In this document: positions 40,880 to 48,427 of the stretch, in pieces
Numbering within the stretch: the first letter of the stretch is position 1
Layout of the letters: every line of letters begins with the position of its first letter
Assembly (NCBI RefSeq): GCF_900112345.1
Contig: NZ_FOLB01000004.1
Span: forward strand, 1-64,000
From: Nocardioides terrae
GTDB taxonomy: Bacteria; Actinomycetota; Actinomycetes; Propionibacteriales; Nocardioidaceae
Length of the DNA stretch: 64,000 nt
Reading direction: 5' to 3'
Notes under the pieces: generated by a model
What the model was told of the DNA's origin: nothing
Seen by the model: the letters and a program-made list of their open reading frames with translations, nothing else
Databases searched by the model: none
Position numbers and translations under genes: made by a program

Positions 40880-42006
40880 TGGACCTCCACGACCTGGGCG
40901 CGGAGTTCACCCGCCGCGACGTCTTCCCGCACCTGCAGGAGTGGGAGGACGAGGGCACCGTTCCCCGGTCGCTGCACCTGGCCGCCGCCCAGCAGGGGCT
41001 GCTCGGCATCGGCTTCCCTGAGCAGGTCGGCGGCGAGGGCGGGAGCCTCGCCGACGTCGTGGCCGTCTCCGAGGGAATGTACGCCGAGGGTGCGTCCTCC
41101 GGCCTCATGGCCGCGCTGTTCACCCACGGGATCGCGCTGCCGCACATCGTCGCGCACGGGTCGGCCGGGCTGGTCGAGCGCTACGTCCGGCCCACGCTGG
41201 CCGGTGAGCTGATCGGGTCGCTGGCCATCACCGAGCCCGGCGGCGGCTCCGACGTCGCCCACCTGACCACCCGGGCGGTCCGCGACGGCGACCACTTCGT
41301 GGTCAGCGGCGCCAAGACGTTCATCACCTCGGGCGTCCGCGCGGACTTCGTGACGACCGCCGTGCGCACGGGCGGACCGGGCGCCGGCGGCATCAGCCTG
41401 CTCGTCGTCGACAAGGGCACGCCCGGCTTCACGGTGGACCGCTCGCTGCGGAAGATGGGCTGGCACTGCTCCGACACCGCCGAGCTCGGCTTCAGCGACG
41501 TCCGGGTGCCGGCCGAGAACCTGGTGGGCGAGCAGGACGCCGGCTTCGGCTACATCGCCGAGGCGTTCGTGACCGAGCGGATCGCGCTCGCGGTGCACGG
41601 CTACGGCATCGCCTCACGGGCGCTGGGCCTCACCGCGGCGTACGCGCGGGAGCGCCGCACCTTCGGCGAGCCGCTGATCGGCCGCCAGGTGGTGCGGCAC
41701 GCGCTCGTCGAGATGCACCGGCTGGTCGAGGTGGCACGGACCTACACCCACGCCGTCGTCGACCGCTATGTCGCGGAGGGCACGACGGCCGAGACGGTCG
41801 CGGCCGCCGCGCTGGCCAAGCAGACCGCCGTCGAGGCGTGCGAGCGGGTGGTCGACAGGGCCGTCCAGCTGCACGGCGGCACCGGTTACATGCACGGGAC
41901 CGAGGTGGAGCGGCACTACCGCGACTCCCGGATCCTGCCCATCGGAGGGGGAACGACCGAAGTGATGACCGACCTGGCCGCCAAGCTGCTGGGCTACGAC
42001 CGATGA
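40879..42006 (+). CDS. Acyl-CoA dehydrogenase (AtuD-like position)
   Basis: A 375-residue acyl-CoA dehydrogenase with LAITEPGGGSDVAHL, GAKTFITSG, QLHGGTGYMHGTEVERHYRD and GGTTEVMTDL, where the Glu after TT is the usual catalytic base. GTG 40879 shares a base with the AtuA-like stop (TAGTG). By operon position it could be the citronellyl-CoA or isovaleryl-CoA type dehydrogenase, but the sequence alone does not decide. It is one of two acyl-CoA dehydrogenases in this operon. Confidence 0.88.
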   Translation: MDLHDLGAEFTRRDVFPHLQEWEDEGTVPRSLHLAAAQQGLLGIGFPEQVGGEGGSLADVVAVSEGMYAEGASSGLMAALFTHGIALPHIVAHGSAGLVERYVRPTLAGELIGSLAITEPGGGSDVAHLTTRAVRDGDHFVVSGAKTFITSGVRADFVTTAVRTGGPGAGGISLLVVDKGTPGFTVDRSLRKMGWHCSDTAELGFSDVRVPAENLVGEQDAGFGYIAEAFVTERIALAVHGYGIASRALGLTAAYARERRTFGEPLIGRQVVRHALVEMHRLVEVARTYTHAVVDRYVAEGTTAETVAAAALAKQTAVEACERVVDRAVQLHGGTGYMHGTEVERHYRDSRILPIGGGTTEVMTDLAAKLLGYDR

Positions 42007-42467
42007 GCCGCCCGATGTCCGGCGAGGTGTCGCTGTGGATGGACGCGCCGCCCGAGAAGGTCTGGGACCTCGTCAGCGACGTCACCCGCATCGGGGAGTT
42101 CTCGCCGGAGACGTTCGAGGCGCGCTGGCGGCACGGCCACGACGGGCCGGCCGTCGGCGCCCGGTTCAAGGGCCACGTCAAGCGCAACGGCGTCGGGCCG
42201 ACGTACTGGACGCCCTGCACGGTGACCGCCTGCGAGCCCGAGCGCCTCTTCGAGTTCGTCGTCGGCACCGACGAGCTGGCGGTGAACAATTGGGGCTACC
42301 GGCTCGAGCCGCGGGACGGGGGCACGCTCGTCACGGAGTACTTCCGGCTCGAGACCAGGCGGGCCCTCCGGCTCTACTGGCTCGTGCTCGGGCGGCTGCG
42401 CGGCCTGACCAACGAGCGCGGCATGGCCACCACGCTGCGGCGGATGAAGGACGTGGTCGAGGCATGA
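42003..42467 (+). CDS. SRPBCC-family protein
   Basis: A 154-residue START/Bet v1-like ligand-binding protein (polyketide cyclase/dehydrase group). It starts MSGEVSLWMDAPPEKVWDLVSDVTRIGEFSPE and has the long C-terminal helix (TNERGMATTLRRMKDVVEA). It overlaps genes on both sides by 4 nt. In this operon it may bind a hydrophobic substrate or act as an accessory factor; no catalytic residues can be assigned. Confidence 0.83.
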   Translation: MSRPMSGEVSLWMDAPPEKVWDLVSDVTRIGEFSPETFEARWRHGHDGPAVGARFKGHVKRNGVGPTYWTPCTVTACEPERLFEFVVGTDELAVNNWGYRLEPRDGGTLVTEYFRLETRRALRLYWLVLGRLRGLTNERGMATTLRRMKDVVEA

Positions 42468-44047
42468 CCACCGACGTGAGCAACCGCGAGGCCATGCTGG
42501 CCAAGATCGAGGAGCTGGAGGCCGAGCACGCCAAGGCGGTGGCCGGCGGCGGGGAGAAGTACGTCGCCCGGCACCGCGCCCGCGGCAAGCTGACCGCCCG
42601 CGAGCGGATCGAGCTGCTCGTCGACGAGGGCTCCGCGTTCCTGGAGCTGCAGCCGCTGATCGGCTGGGGCTCGGACTTCGCGGTCGGCGGGTCGATGGTG
42701 ACGGGGATCGGCGTCGTCGAGGGCGTCGAGTGCCTCATCGTGGCCAACGACCCGACGGTCAAGGGCGGCTCGCTCAACCCGAACTCGTTGAAGAAGTCGT
42801 TCCGGGCCGCGGAGATCGCGGCCCGCAACGGGATCCCGACGATCAACCTGACCGAGTCCGGCGGCGCCGACCTGCCGACCCAGAAGGACATCTTCATCCC
42901 GGGCGGCCAGGGGTTCCGCGACCTGACCCGAGCCTCGGCGGCCAAGCGGCCGACGATCTCGGTCGTCTTCGGGAACTCCACCGCCGGCGGCGCCTACGTC
43001 CCCGGCATGAGCGACTACGTGATCATGGTGAAGGAGGCCGCGAAGGTGTTCCTGGCCGGCCCGCCCCTGGTCAAGATGGCGACCGGTGAGGACACCGACG
43101 ACGAGTCGCTGGGCGGGGCGGAGATGCACTCGCGGGTCTCGGGGTCGTCGGACTTCCTGGCCGTCGACGAGCGTGACGCGATCCGGATCGCGCGCCGCGT
43201 CGTCGCCCGGCTCAACTGGCGCAAGCGCGGCCCGGTCCCTGCGCCGACGTTCGCGGAGCCGGAGCTGGACCCGGACGGACTGCTCGACCTGATCCCCACC
43301 GACCTGAAGGAGCCGTTCGACCCGCGGGAGGCGATCCTGCGCATCGTGGACGGGATCTCGCCGGACAACGCGGTGGCGTTCGACGAGTTCAAGCCGCTCT
43401 ACGGCTCGTCGCTCTGCGTCGGGTGGGCGCGGCTGCACGGCTACGAGATCGGCATCCTCGCCAACGCGCGCGGCGTGTTGATGAGCGAGGAGGCGCAGAA
43501 GGCGGCGCAGTTCATCCAGCTGGCCAACCAGAAGGACACGCCGCTGCTCTTCCTGCACAACACCACCGGCTACATGGTCGGCACCGACTACGAGCAGGGC
43601 GGGATCATCAAGCACGGCGCGCAGATGATCAACGCGGTCTCGAACTCGAAGGTCCCGCACCTGACGGTGATCATGGGGGCGTCGTACGGCGCGGGGAACT
43701 ACGGCATGAACGGCCGTGCCTACGACCCGCGCTTCCTCTTCACCTGGCCCTCGGCCAAGTCGGCGGTGATGGGGCCGGCCCAGCTCGCCGGGGTGATGGA
43801 GATCGTCGCCCGGCAGTCGGCAGAGTCGAAGGGCGAGGTCTTCGACGCCGGGGGCTTCGCCGGGGTCAGGGCGATGGTCGAGGGGATGATCGAGGAGCAG
43901 TCGCTGCCGTTCTTCCTCTCCGGGCTGGGGTACGACGACGGGGTCATCGACCCCCGCGACACCCGGACCGTCCTGGGCATCTGCCTGTCCGTTCTCGCCA
44001 ACCAGCCCGTCGAGGGCGAGATGAACTTCGGGGTGTTCCGACTGTGA
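42464..44047 (+). CDS. Acyl-CoA carboxylase beta subunit (carboxyltransferase)
   Basis: A 527-residue biotin-dependent carboxyltransferase with N- and C-terminal crotonase-like halves. Motifs include RARGKLTARERIELL, FGNSTAGGAYVPGMSDY (acyl-CoA oxyanion region) and LFLHNTTGYMVGTDYEQGG (carboxybiotin region), followed by MGASYGAGNYGMNGRAYDP. The layout fits methylcrotonyl- or geranyl-CoA carboxylase beta better than propionyl-CoA carboxylase, in keeping with the AtuA-like neighbour. It is coupled to the alpha subunit by a GTGA overlap. Substrate assignment is inferred from context. Confidence 0.9.
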   Translation: MTTDVSNREAMLAKIEELEAEHAKAVAGGGEKYVARHRARGKLTARERIELLVDEGSAFLELQPLIGWGSDFAVGGSMVTGIGVVEGVECLIVANDPTVKGGSLNPNSLKKSFRAAEIAARNGIPTINLTESGGADLPTQKDIFIPGGQGFRDLTRASAAKRPTISVVFGNSTAGGAYVPGMSDYVIMVKEAAKVFLAGPPLVKMATGEDTDDESLGGAEMHSRVSGSSDFLAVDERDAIRIARRVVARLNWRKRGPVPAPTFAEPELDPDGLLDLIPTDLKEPFDPREAILRIVDGISPDNAVAFDEFKPLYGSSLCVGWARLHGYEIGILANARGVLMSEEAQKAAQFIQLANQKDTPLLFLHNTTGYMVGTDYEQGGIIKHGAQMINAVSNSKVPHLTVIMGASYGAGNYGMNGRAYDPRFLFTWPSAKSAVMGPAQLAGVMEIVARQSAESKGEVFDAGGFAGVRAMVEGMIEEQSLPFFLSGLGYDDGVIDPRDTRTVLGICLSVLANQPVEGEMNFGVFRL

Positions 44048-46134
44048 CTCCTGTGATCTCTCGCGTACTCGTCGCCAACCGCGGCGAGATCGCGTCCCGC
44101 GTCTTCCGGACCTGCCGCCGGCTGGGCATCACGACCGTCGCCGTCTTCTCCGACGCCGACGAGGCGCTGCCCTACGTGGCCGAGGCCGACCTGGCCGTCC
44201 GGCTGCCGGGGTCGGCGCCGTCCGACACCTACCTGCGGGGTGACCTGGTCGTCGCCACCGCGCTCAAGGCCGGCGCGGACGCCATCCACCCCGGCTACGG
44301 CTTCCTGTCGGAGAACGCGTCCTTCGCCCGCGCTGTGATCGACGCCGGGCTGACCTGGATCGGTCCCTCGCCGGAGTCGATCGACGCGATGGGCTCGAAG
44401 ATCGGCGCGAAGGCGATCATGGCGGCGGCCGGAGTGCCGGTGCTCTCCGCGCCGGACCGGCCGACCGAGGCCGACCTCCCCCTGTTGGTGAAGGCGTCGG
44501 CGGGCGGCGGCGGCCGCGGGATGCGCGTCGTGCGCTCGCTCTCCGCGCTGGAGGACGAGATCGCCGCGGCGCGCGCCGAGGCCGAGTCGGCGTTCGGCGA
44601 CGGCACGGTCTTCGTCGAGCCCTACGTCGAGCGGGGGCGGCACGTCGAGGTGCAGCTCGTGGACAGCTCCGTCTTCGGCGATCGCGACTGCTCGATCCAG
44701 CGCCGGCACCAGAAGGTGCTCGAGGAGGCGCCCGCGCCGGGCCTGCCCGACGACGTCCGCACGGCGATGCACGACGCGGCCCGCAAGGCCGCGGAGGCGA
44801 TCGACTACCGCGGCGCCGGGACCGTGGAGTTCCTCTACGACGAGGCCACGCAGCGGTTCTGGTTCCTCGAGATGAACACCCGGCTCCAGGTCGAGCACCC
44901 CGTCACCGAGGAGGTCTTCGGGGTCGACCTGGTCGAGCTGCAGATCTCCTCGGCGAGGGCGGTGCCGGGTCTCGATGCGCCTCCGCCTAGCGGCTCCGGC
45001 TACTCGACCGGCGAACCTGTCGTTGGTCGAGTAGCGAGCGCCAGCGGGCGTATCGAGACCACGCCGCAGGGGCACGCGATCGAGGTGCGGCTCTACGCCG
45101 AGGACCCGGCGGCCGACTACGCGCCGCAGACCGGCACGCTGACCCGCTTCGAGATCCCGGCGATGGAAGGAATCCGGGTCGAGGCCGGCTTCGGCTCCGG
45201 GTCGACGGTCACGCCGTTCTACGACGCCATGCTCGCCAAGGTGATCGGCCATGCTCCGACCCGGGCGGAGTCGGCCCGCCGGCTGGCGGCGGCGCTGCGC
45301 CGCGCCCGGATCCACGGCGTCAGGACCAACCGCGAGCAGCTGGTCGCGATCCTCGAGTCGCCCGAGTTCCTGGCCGAGCGGCTCTCGACGGCGTTCCTCG
45401 CCGACGGAGGACCTCTTGGGGCCTGCGGGGCCGGTGCGACCTCCGAGTCGGCCCAGGGGTCACGCTGGCCCCGGGAGCAACAAGAGGTCCGCAAGGCCGC
45501 CGCGCTGGCGGTCGCGGAGACGGCGCGCGCGACGCGGAAGGTCCAGCAGCGCATCCCGGTCGGGTTCCGGACGGTGACCAGCCAGCCGCAGCGGGTGGAG
45601 TTCACCGACGGCACGTCGGCCGAGTGGTACGGCGGCCGCGACGGCTACCGGGTCGAGGGGGTCACCGTGGTCTCGATACGGGCCGCTCGTCCCTCGCGGA
45701 CCTCCTCGACCAGCGAGGTCGTGCCCTCCTCGATCAGCGAGGTCGAGGTCGTGCTCGAGGTCGACGGCGTGCGGTCGACGTACGACGTGTGCGTCACCGG
45801 CGACCGCATCGACGTGGACGGGCCGTTCGGGCACACGGCGCTCGAGCGGGTCCCGCGGTTCGTGGACCCGGCGACGCAGGTGGCGGAGGGCAGCCTGCTG
45901 GCACCGATGCCCGGCAGCGTTGTGGCCGTCCACGTCGTGATCGGCGACCGGGTGGCCGAGGGCCAGCCGCTGCTGGTCGTGGAGGCGATGAAGATGCAGC
46001 ACACCGTCGTGGCGCCGCGCGCCGGGACGGTGACGGAGCTGGCCGCGACCATCGGCCGGCAGGTGGAGGCGGGCGCGGTGCTCGCCGTCGTCGAGGGCAC
46101 GCAGTCGGCGGACACAGCGGAGGAGCAGGCATGA
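44044..46134 (+). CDS. Acyl-CoA carboxylase alpha subunit (biotin carboxylase + biotin carrier)
   Basis: A 696-residue protein. The biotin carboxylase part runs VLVANRGEIASRVFRTCRRL, ATP-grasp glycine loop SAGGGGRGM (about 155-163), FLEMNTRLQVEHPVTE, and GHAIEVRLYAEDP. The C-terminal biotinyl domain has EAMKMQH, biotin-Lys near 649. Three stretches interrupt the family pattern: about 309-339 and 542-567 (GGTCTCGATACG-type elements) and about 456-482 (a second palindrome type). All keep the frame, and all key motifs are present. It is coupled to the beta subunit and to the following acyl-CoA dehydrogenase. It should carboxylate biotin for the beta subunit. Confidence 0.92.
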   Translation: MTPVISRVLVANRGEIASRVFRTCRRLGITTVAVFSDADEALPYVAEADLAVRLPGSAPSDTYLRGDLVVATALKAGADAIHPGYGFLSENASFARAVIDAGLTWIGPSPESIDAMGSKIGAKAIMAAAGVPVLSAPDRPTEADLPLLVKASAGGGGRGMRVVRSLSALEDEIAAARAEAESAFGDGTVFVEPYVERGRHVEVQLVDSSVFGDRDCSIQRRHQKVLEEAPAPGLPDDVRTAMHDAARKAAEAIDYRGAGTVEFLYDEATQRFWFLEMNTRLQVEHPVTEEVFGVDLVELQISSARAVPGLDAPPPSGSGYSTGEPVVGRVASASGRIETTPQGHAIEVRLYAEDPAADYAPQTGTLTRFEIPAMEGIRVEAGFGSGSTVTPFYDAMLAKVIGHAPTRAESARRLAAALRRARIHGVRTNREQLVAILESPEFLAERLSTAFLADGGPLGACGAGATSESAQGSRWPREQQEVRKAAALAVAETARATRKVQQRIPVGFRTVTSQPQRVEFTDGTSAEWYGGRDGYRVEGVTVVSIRAARPSRTSSTSEVVPSSISEVEVVLEVDGVRSTYDVCVTGDRIDVDGPFGHTALERVPRFVDPATQVAEGSLLAPMPGSVVAVHVVIGDRVAEGQPLLVVEAMKMQHTVVAPRAGTVTELAATIGRQVEAGAVLAVVEGTQSADTAEEQA
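44968..45060 (+). repeat. Head-to-head pair of palindromic elements inside the carboxylase alpha gene
   Basis: The forward half (44968-45014) is GGTCTCGATGCG...CTACTCGACCGGCGA and encodes GLDAPPPSGSGYSTGE. The reverse half (45021-45060) is CGTTGGTCGAGTAGCG...CGTATCGAGACC and encodes VGRVASASGRIET. It lies between ELQISSARAVP and GHAIEVRLY, which are separated by only a short stretch in other biotin carboxylases. Confidence 0.85.
45409..45490 (+). repeat. Second type of palindrome, in frame in the carboxylase alpha gene
   Basis: An exact 10-bp inverted terminal repeat (GGACCTCTTG at 45409-45418, CAAGAGGTCC at 45481-45490) encloses a region with further GGGGCC/GGCCCC pairing. It encodes a glycine- and glutamine-rich stretch of about 27 residues (GPLGACGAGATSESAQ...) between the biotin carboxylase and carrier parts. 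It has no similarity to the GGTCTCGATACG family. Confidence 0.65.
45669..45744 (+). repeat. Palindromic element with duplicated right end, in the carboxylase alpha gene
   Basis: It begins GGTCTCGATACGGG, and its right end CCTCCTCGACCAGCGAGGTC (45701-45720) is followed by a second copy CCTCCTCGATCAGCGAGGTC (45725-45744) with a 24-bp period, i.e. eight codons. It encodes VSIRAARPSRTSSTSEVVPS and more, starting in a different reading frame from the GLDT-type copies. Confidence 0.8.
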
Positions 46135-47309
46135 GCACGATCGACTTCACCGAGCCGGAGGAGCGCGTAGCGCTGCGCGAGGCGGTGGCCAGGCTGGCCG
46201 GGAAGTACGGCCGGGAGTACATCGAGAAGCAGGCGCGCGAGGGCGGCAAGACCACCGACCTGTGGCTGGAGATGGGCCGCAACGGGTTCCTCGGCGTCAA
46301 CATCCCCGAGGAGTACGGCGGCGGAGGCGGCGGCATGGCCGACCTCGCCGCGGTGCTCGAGGAGGCGGCGACGGCCGGGGCGCCGCTACTGATGATGGTT
46401 GTCAGCCCGGCGATCTGCGGCTCGATCATCACCCGGTGCGGCACCGACGAGCAGAGGCGCCGCTGGCTGCCTGCGATCGCGGACGGCTCCCTCCTGATGG
46501 CCTTCGGCATCACCGAGTCCGACGCCGGCTCCAACTCCCACGAGATCACCACGACCGCGACCCGCGATGGCGACGAGTGGGTGCTCAGCGGCCAGAAGAC
46601 CTTCATCTCCGGGGTCGACGAGGCGCAGGCGGTGCTGATCGTCGCGCGGACGGCCGACGCGAGGACCGGCAAGCTGAAGCCCGCGCTCTTCGTGGTGCCG
46701 ACCGACGCGCCGGGGTTCTCCCGGCAGCTGATCCCGATGGCCTGGCAGGCGCCGGAGAAGCAGTTCACGCTCTTCCTCGACGACGTACGGCTCCCGACCG
46801 ACGCGCTCGTGGGCGACCCGGACAGCGCCGACGGCGGTCTGTGGCAGCTCTTCGTCGGGCTCAACCCGGAGCGGATCATGGGGGCCGCGCTCTCGTGCGG
46901 GCTCGCCCGGTATGCGCTGGGCAAGGCGGTCGACTACGCGAGGACGAGGACGGTCTGGAAGGACCAGCCGATCGGGGCCCACCAAGGCATCGCTCATCCC
47001 CTGGCGAAGGTGAAGATCGAGATCGAGCAGGCCCGGCTGCTGTGGCAGAAGGCGGCGGCGCTCTACGACGCCGGGGACGACTTCGCGGCGGGGGAGTACG
47101 CCAACATGGCGAAGTACGCCGGCGGCGAGGTCTCCTGCAACGCGACCGACGTCGCCGTGCACACCCACGGCGGCAACGGCCTGACCGTGGAGTACGGCCT
47201 GGCCAACCAGCTGGTCGCGGCCCGCCTCGGCCGGATCGCCCCCGTCAGCCGGGAGATGATCCTCAACTTCGTGGCCATGCACTCGTTGGGGCTGCCGAAG
47301 TCGTACTGA
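46131..47309 (+). CDS. Acyl-CoA dehydrogenase, last gene of the AtuA-like operon
   Basis: A 392-residue acyl-CoA dehydrogenase with FGITESDAGSNSHEI, GQKTFISGVDEAQ, THGGNGLTVEYGLANQ and LGRIAPVSREMILN (likely base Glu in SREM). The ATG lies in an ATGA overlap with the carboxylase alpha gene. Its sequence is clearly different from the other dehydrogenase of the operon, so the two probably act on different intermediates. It converges with a secreted protease gene. Confidence 0.9.
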   Translation: MSTIDFTEPEERVALREAVARLAGKYGREYIEKQAREGGKTTDLWLEMGRNGFLGVNIPEEYGGGGGGMADLAAVLEEAATAGAPLLMMVVSPAICGSIITRCGTDEQRRRWLPAIADGSLLMAFGITESDAGSNSHEITTTATRDGDEWVLSGQKTFISGVDEAQAVLIVARTADARTGKLKPALFVVPTDAPGFSRQLIPMAWQAPEKQFTLFLDDVRLPTDALVGDPDSADGGLWQLFVGLNPERIMGAALSCGLARYALGKAVDYARTRTVWKDQPIGAHQGIAHPLAKVKIEIEQARLLWQKAAALYDAGDDFAAGEYANMAKYAGGEVSCNATDVAVHTHGGNGLTVEYGLANQLVAARLGRIAPVSREMILNFVAMHSLGLPKSY

Positions 47310-47329
47310 GCGGAGACCTCGTCAGGAGG

Positions 47330-48337
47330 TCACAGGCAGCCGGCGTCGAGGCCGATGCGGCGGAGGGCGGCGAGGTCGCCGCGGTTGTAGTCGCCGTGGG
47401 GCGCCCCGATGTCGAGGGGGTACATCTGCTGCTGGGGGTCTGAGACGTGCTCGAGGCCGAGCGCGTGGCCGAGCTCGTGGAGGACGAGGCCGCCGATCGA
47501 GTTCGCGCCCGTCCAGCCCCGGCGGTAGTGGAAGGTCCGGTCGATGACCACTCCGGAGGACGTACGCCGACGGCCGGACGTCCAGCCGCCGCCGAGGCCT
47601 ATCGCCGAGCCGGCGAGACCGCGCACCTCGCGCGGCGTCGTCCAGGCGAAGCCGATCCCGCTGGCCGGCAGACCGCCGTCACCCTGGCGGCTGAACGGGA
47701 TCCCGGCGTACGACCCCGCGTAGACGAAGGTGAGGCCGGTGGCGGCCCGCGCCTTGTGCAGGGCGGCGGCGACGAGGCTGCGAGCGTTGCCCGGCGCACC
47801 GGAGAAGTTGATCCGGTAGGGGACCGCCGTGCACGGGTCGAACCGGGCGGGATCGACCCGGCCGGCACCCGCCCGCCCGGCCGGTCGGAAGGGGGTCCGG
47901 ACGGTGATCGCCCGGCTCGGTGACACGGCCGTTCCGGTCGCTGTCGGAGCGACCACGCGGAAGACGTGGCGCCCGTAGTAGAAGGTCGGCGCCGGCAGCC
48001 GGAAGCGACCGAGCGCGTCGGCGACGGAGGTGGAGCCGGGCACCGCGGCCCAGCCGCCCCGCGTGCTCACCTCGACCTCGACCCCCGAACCGCCGACCGG
48101 CGCGCCCGAGCCGTCGACCACCTGTCCACGGACCACGACCCGACGGTCCAGCGCGACCCGGCGCGGAACGGGCGAGACCATGACGCGCGCACCCGCCGGC
48201 GCCAGCCGCGCGCTCGGCACGACCGCACCTGCGGCAACGGCGCCGGGACCGACGATCGAGCCCGGGAGCAGCGTGAGGGCGGCGACCAAGGTGGCGCCGC
48301 AGAGCGCGGAGAGGCGGCGAGGCGCGGGACGGTTCAT
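47330..48337 (-). CDS. Secreted matrixin-like metzincin protease
   Basis: A 335-residue exported zinc protease. A signal peptide covers about 1-35 (LCGATLVAALTLLPGSIVG core). An Ig-like beta domain follows (about 50-160, RRVALDRRVVVRGQVVDGSG). The peptidase domain has the full zinc motif HELGHALGLEH (about 286-296) and a downstream QQQMYPLD that fits the Met-turn. Substrate is unknown. A GAGAG site precedes the ATG at 48337. It is divergent from dinB, and the 90-bp gap plus the dinB start holds a LexA box. Confidence 0.85.
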   Translation of the reverse strand: MNRPAPRRLSALCGATLVAALTLLPGSIVGPGAVAAGAVVPSARLAPAGARVMVSPVPRRVALDRRVVVRGQVVDGSGAPVGGSGVEVEVSTRGGWAAVPGSTSVADALGRFRLPAPTFYYGRHVFRVVAPTATGTAVSPSRAITVRTPFRPAGRAGAGRVDPARFDPCTAVPYRINFSGAPGNARSLVAAALHKARAATGLTFVYAGSYAGIPFSRQGDGGLPASGIGFAWTTPREVRGLAGSAIGLGGGWTSGRRRTSSGVVIDRTFHYRRGWTGANSIGGLVLHELGHALGLEHVSDPQQQMYPLDIGAPHGDYNRGDLAALRRIGLDAGCL

Positions 48338-48427
48338 CTCACTCTCAGCGATCGGCACCCGGCCCGGGCCCCTGAGGAGTGCGTTGAGCTCGTGACCGTT
48401 CGGGGCGCACGATGATCCGGTGTTGCC

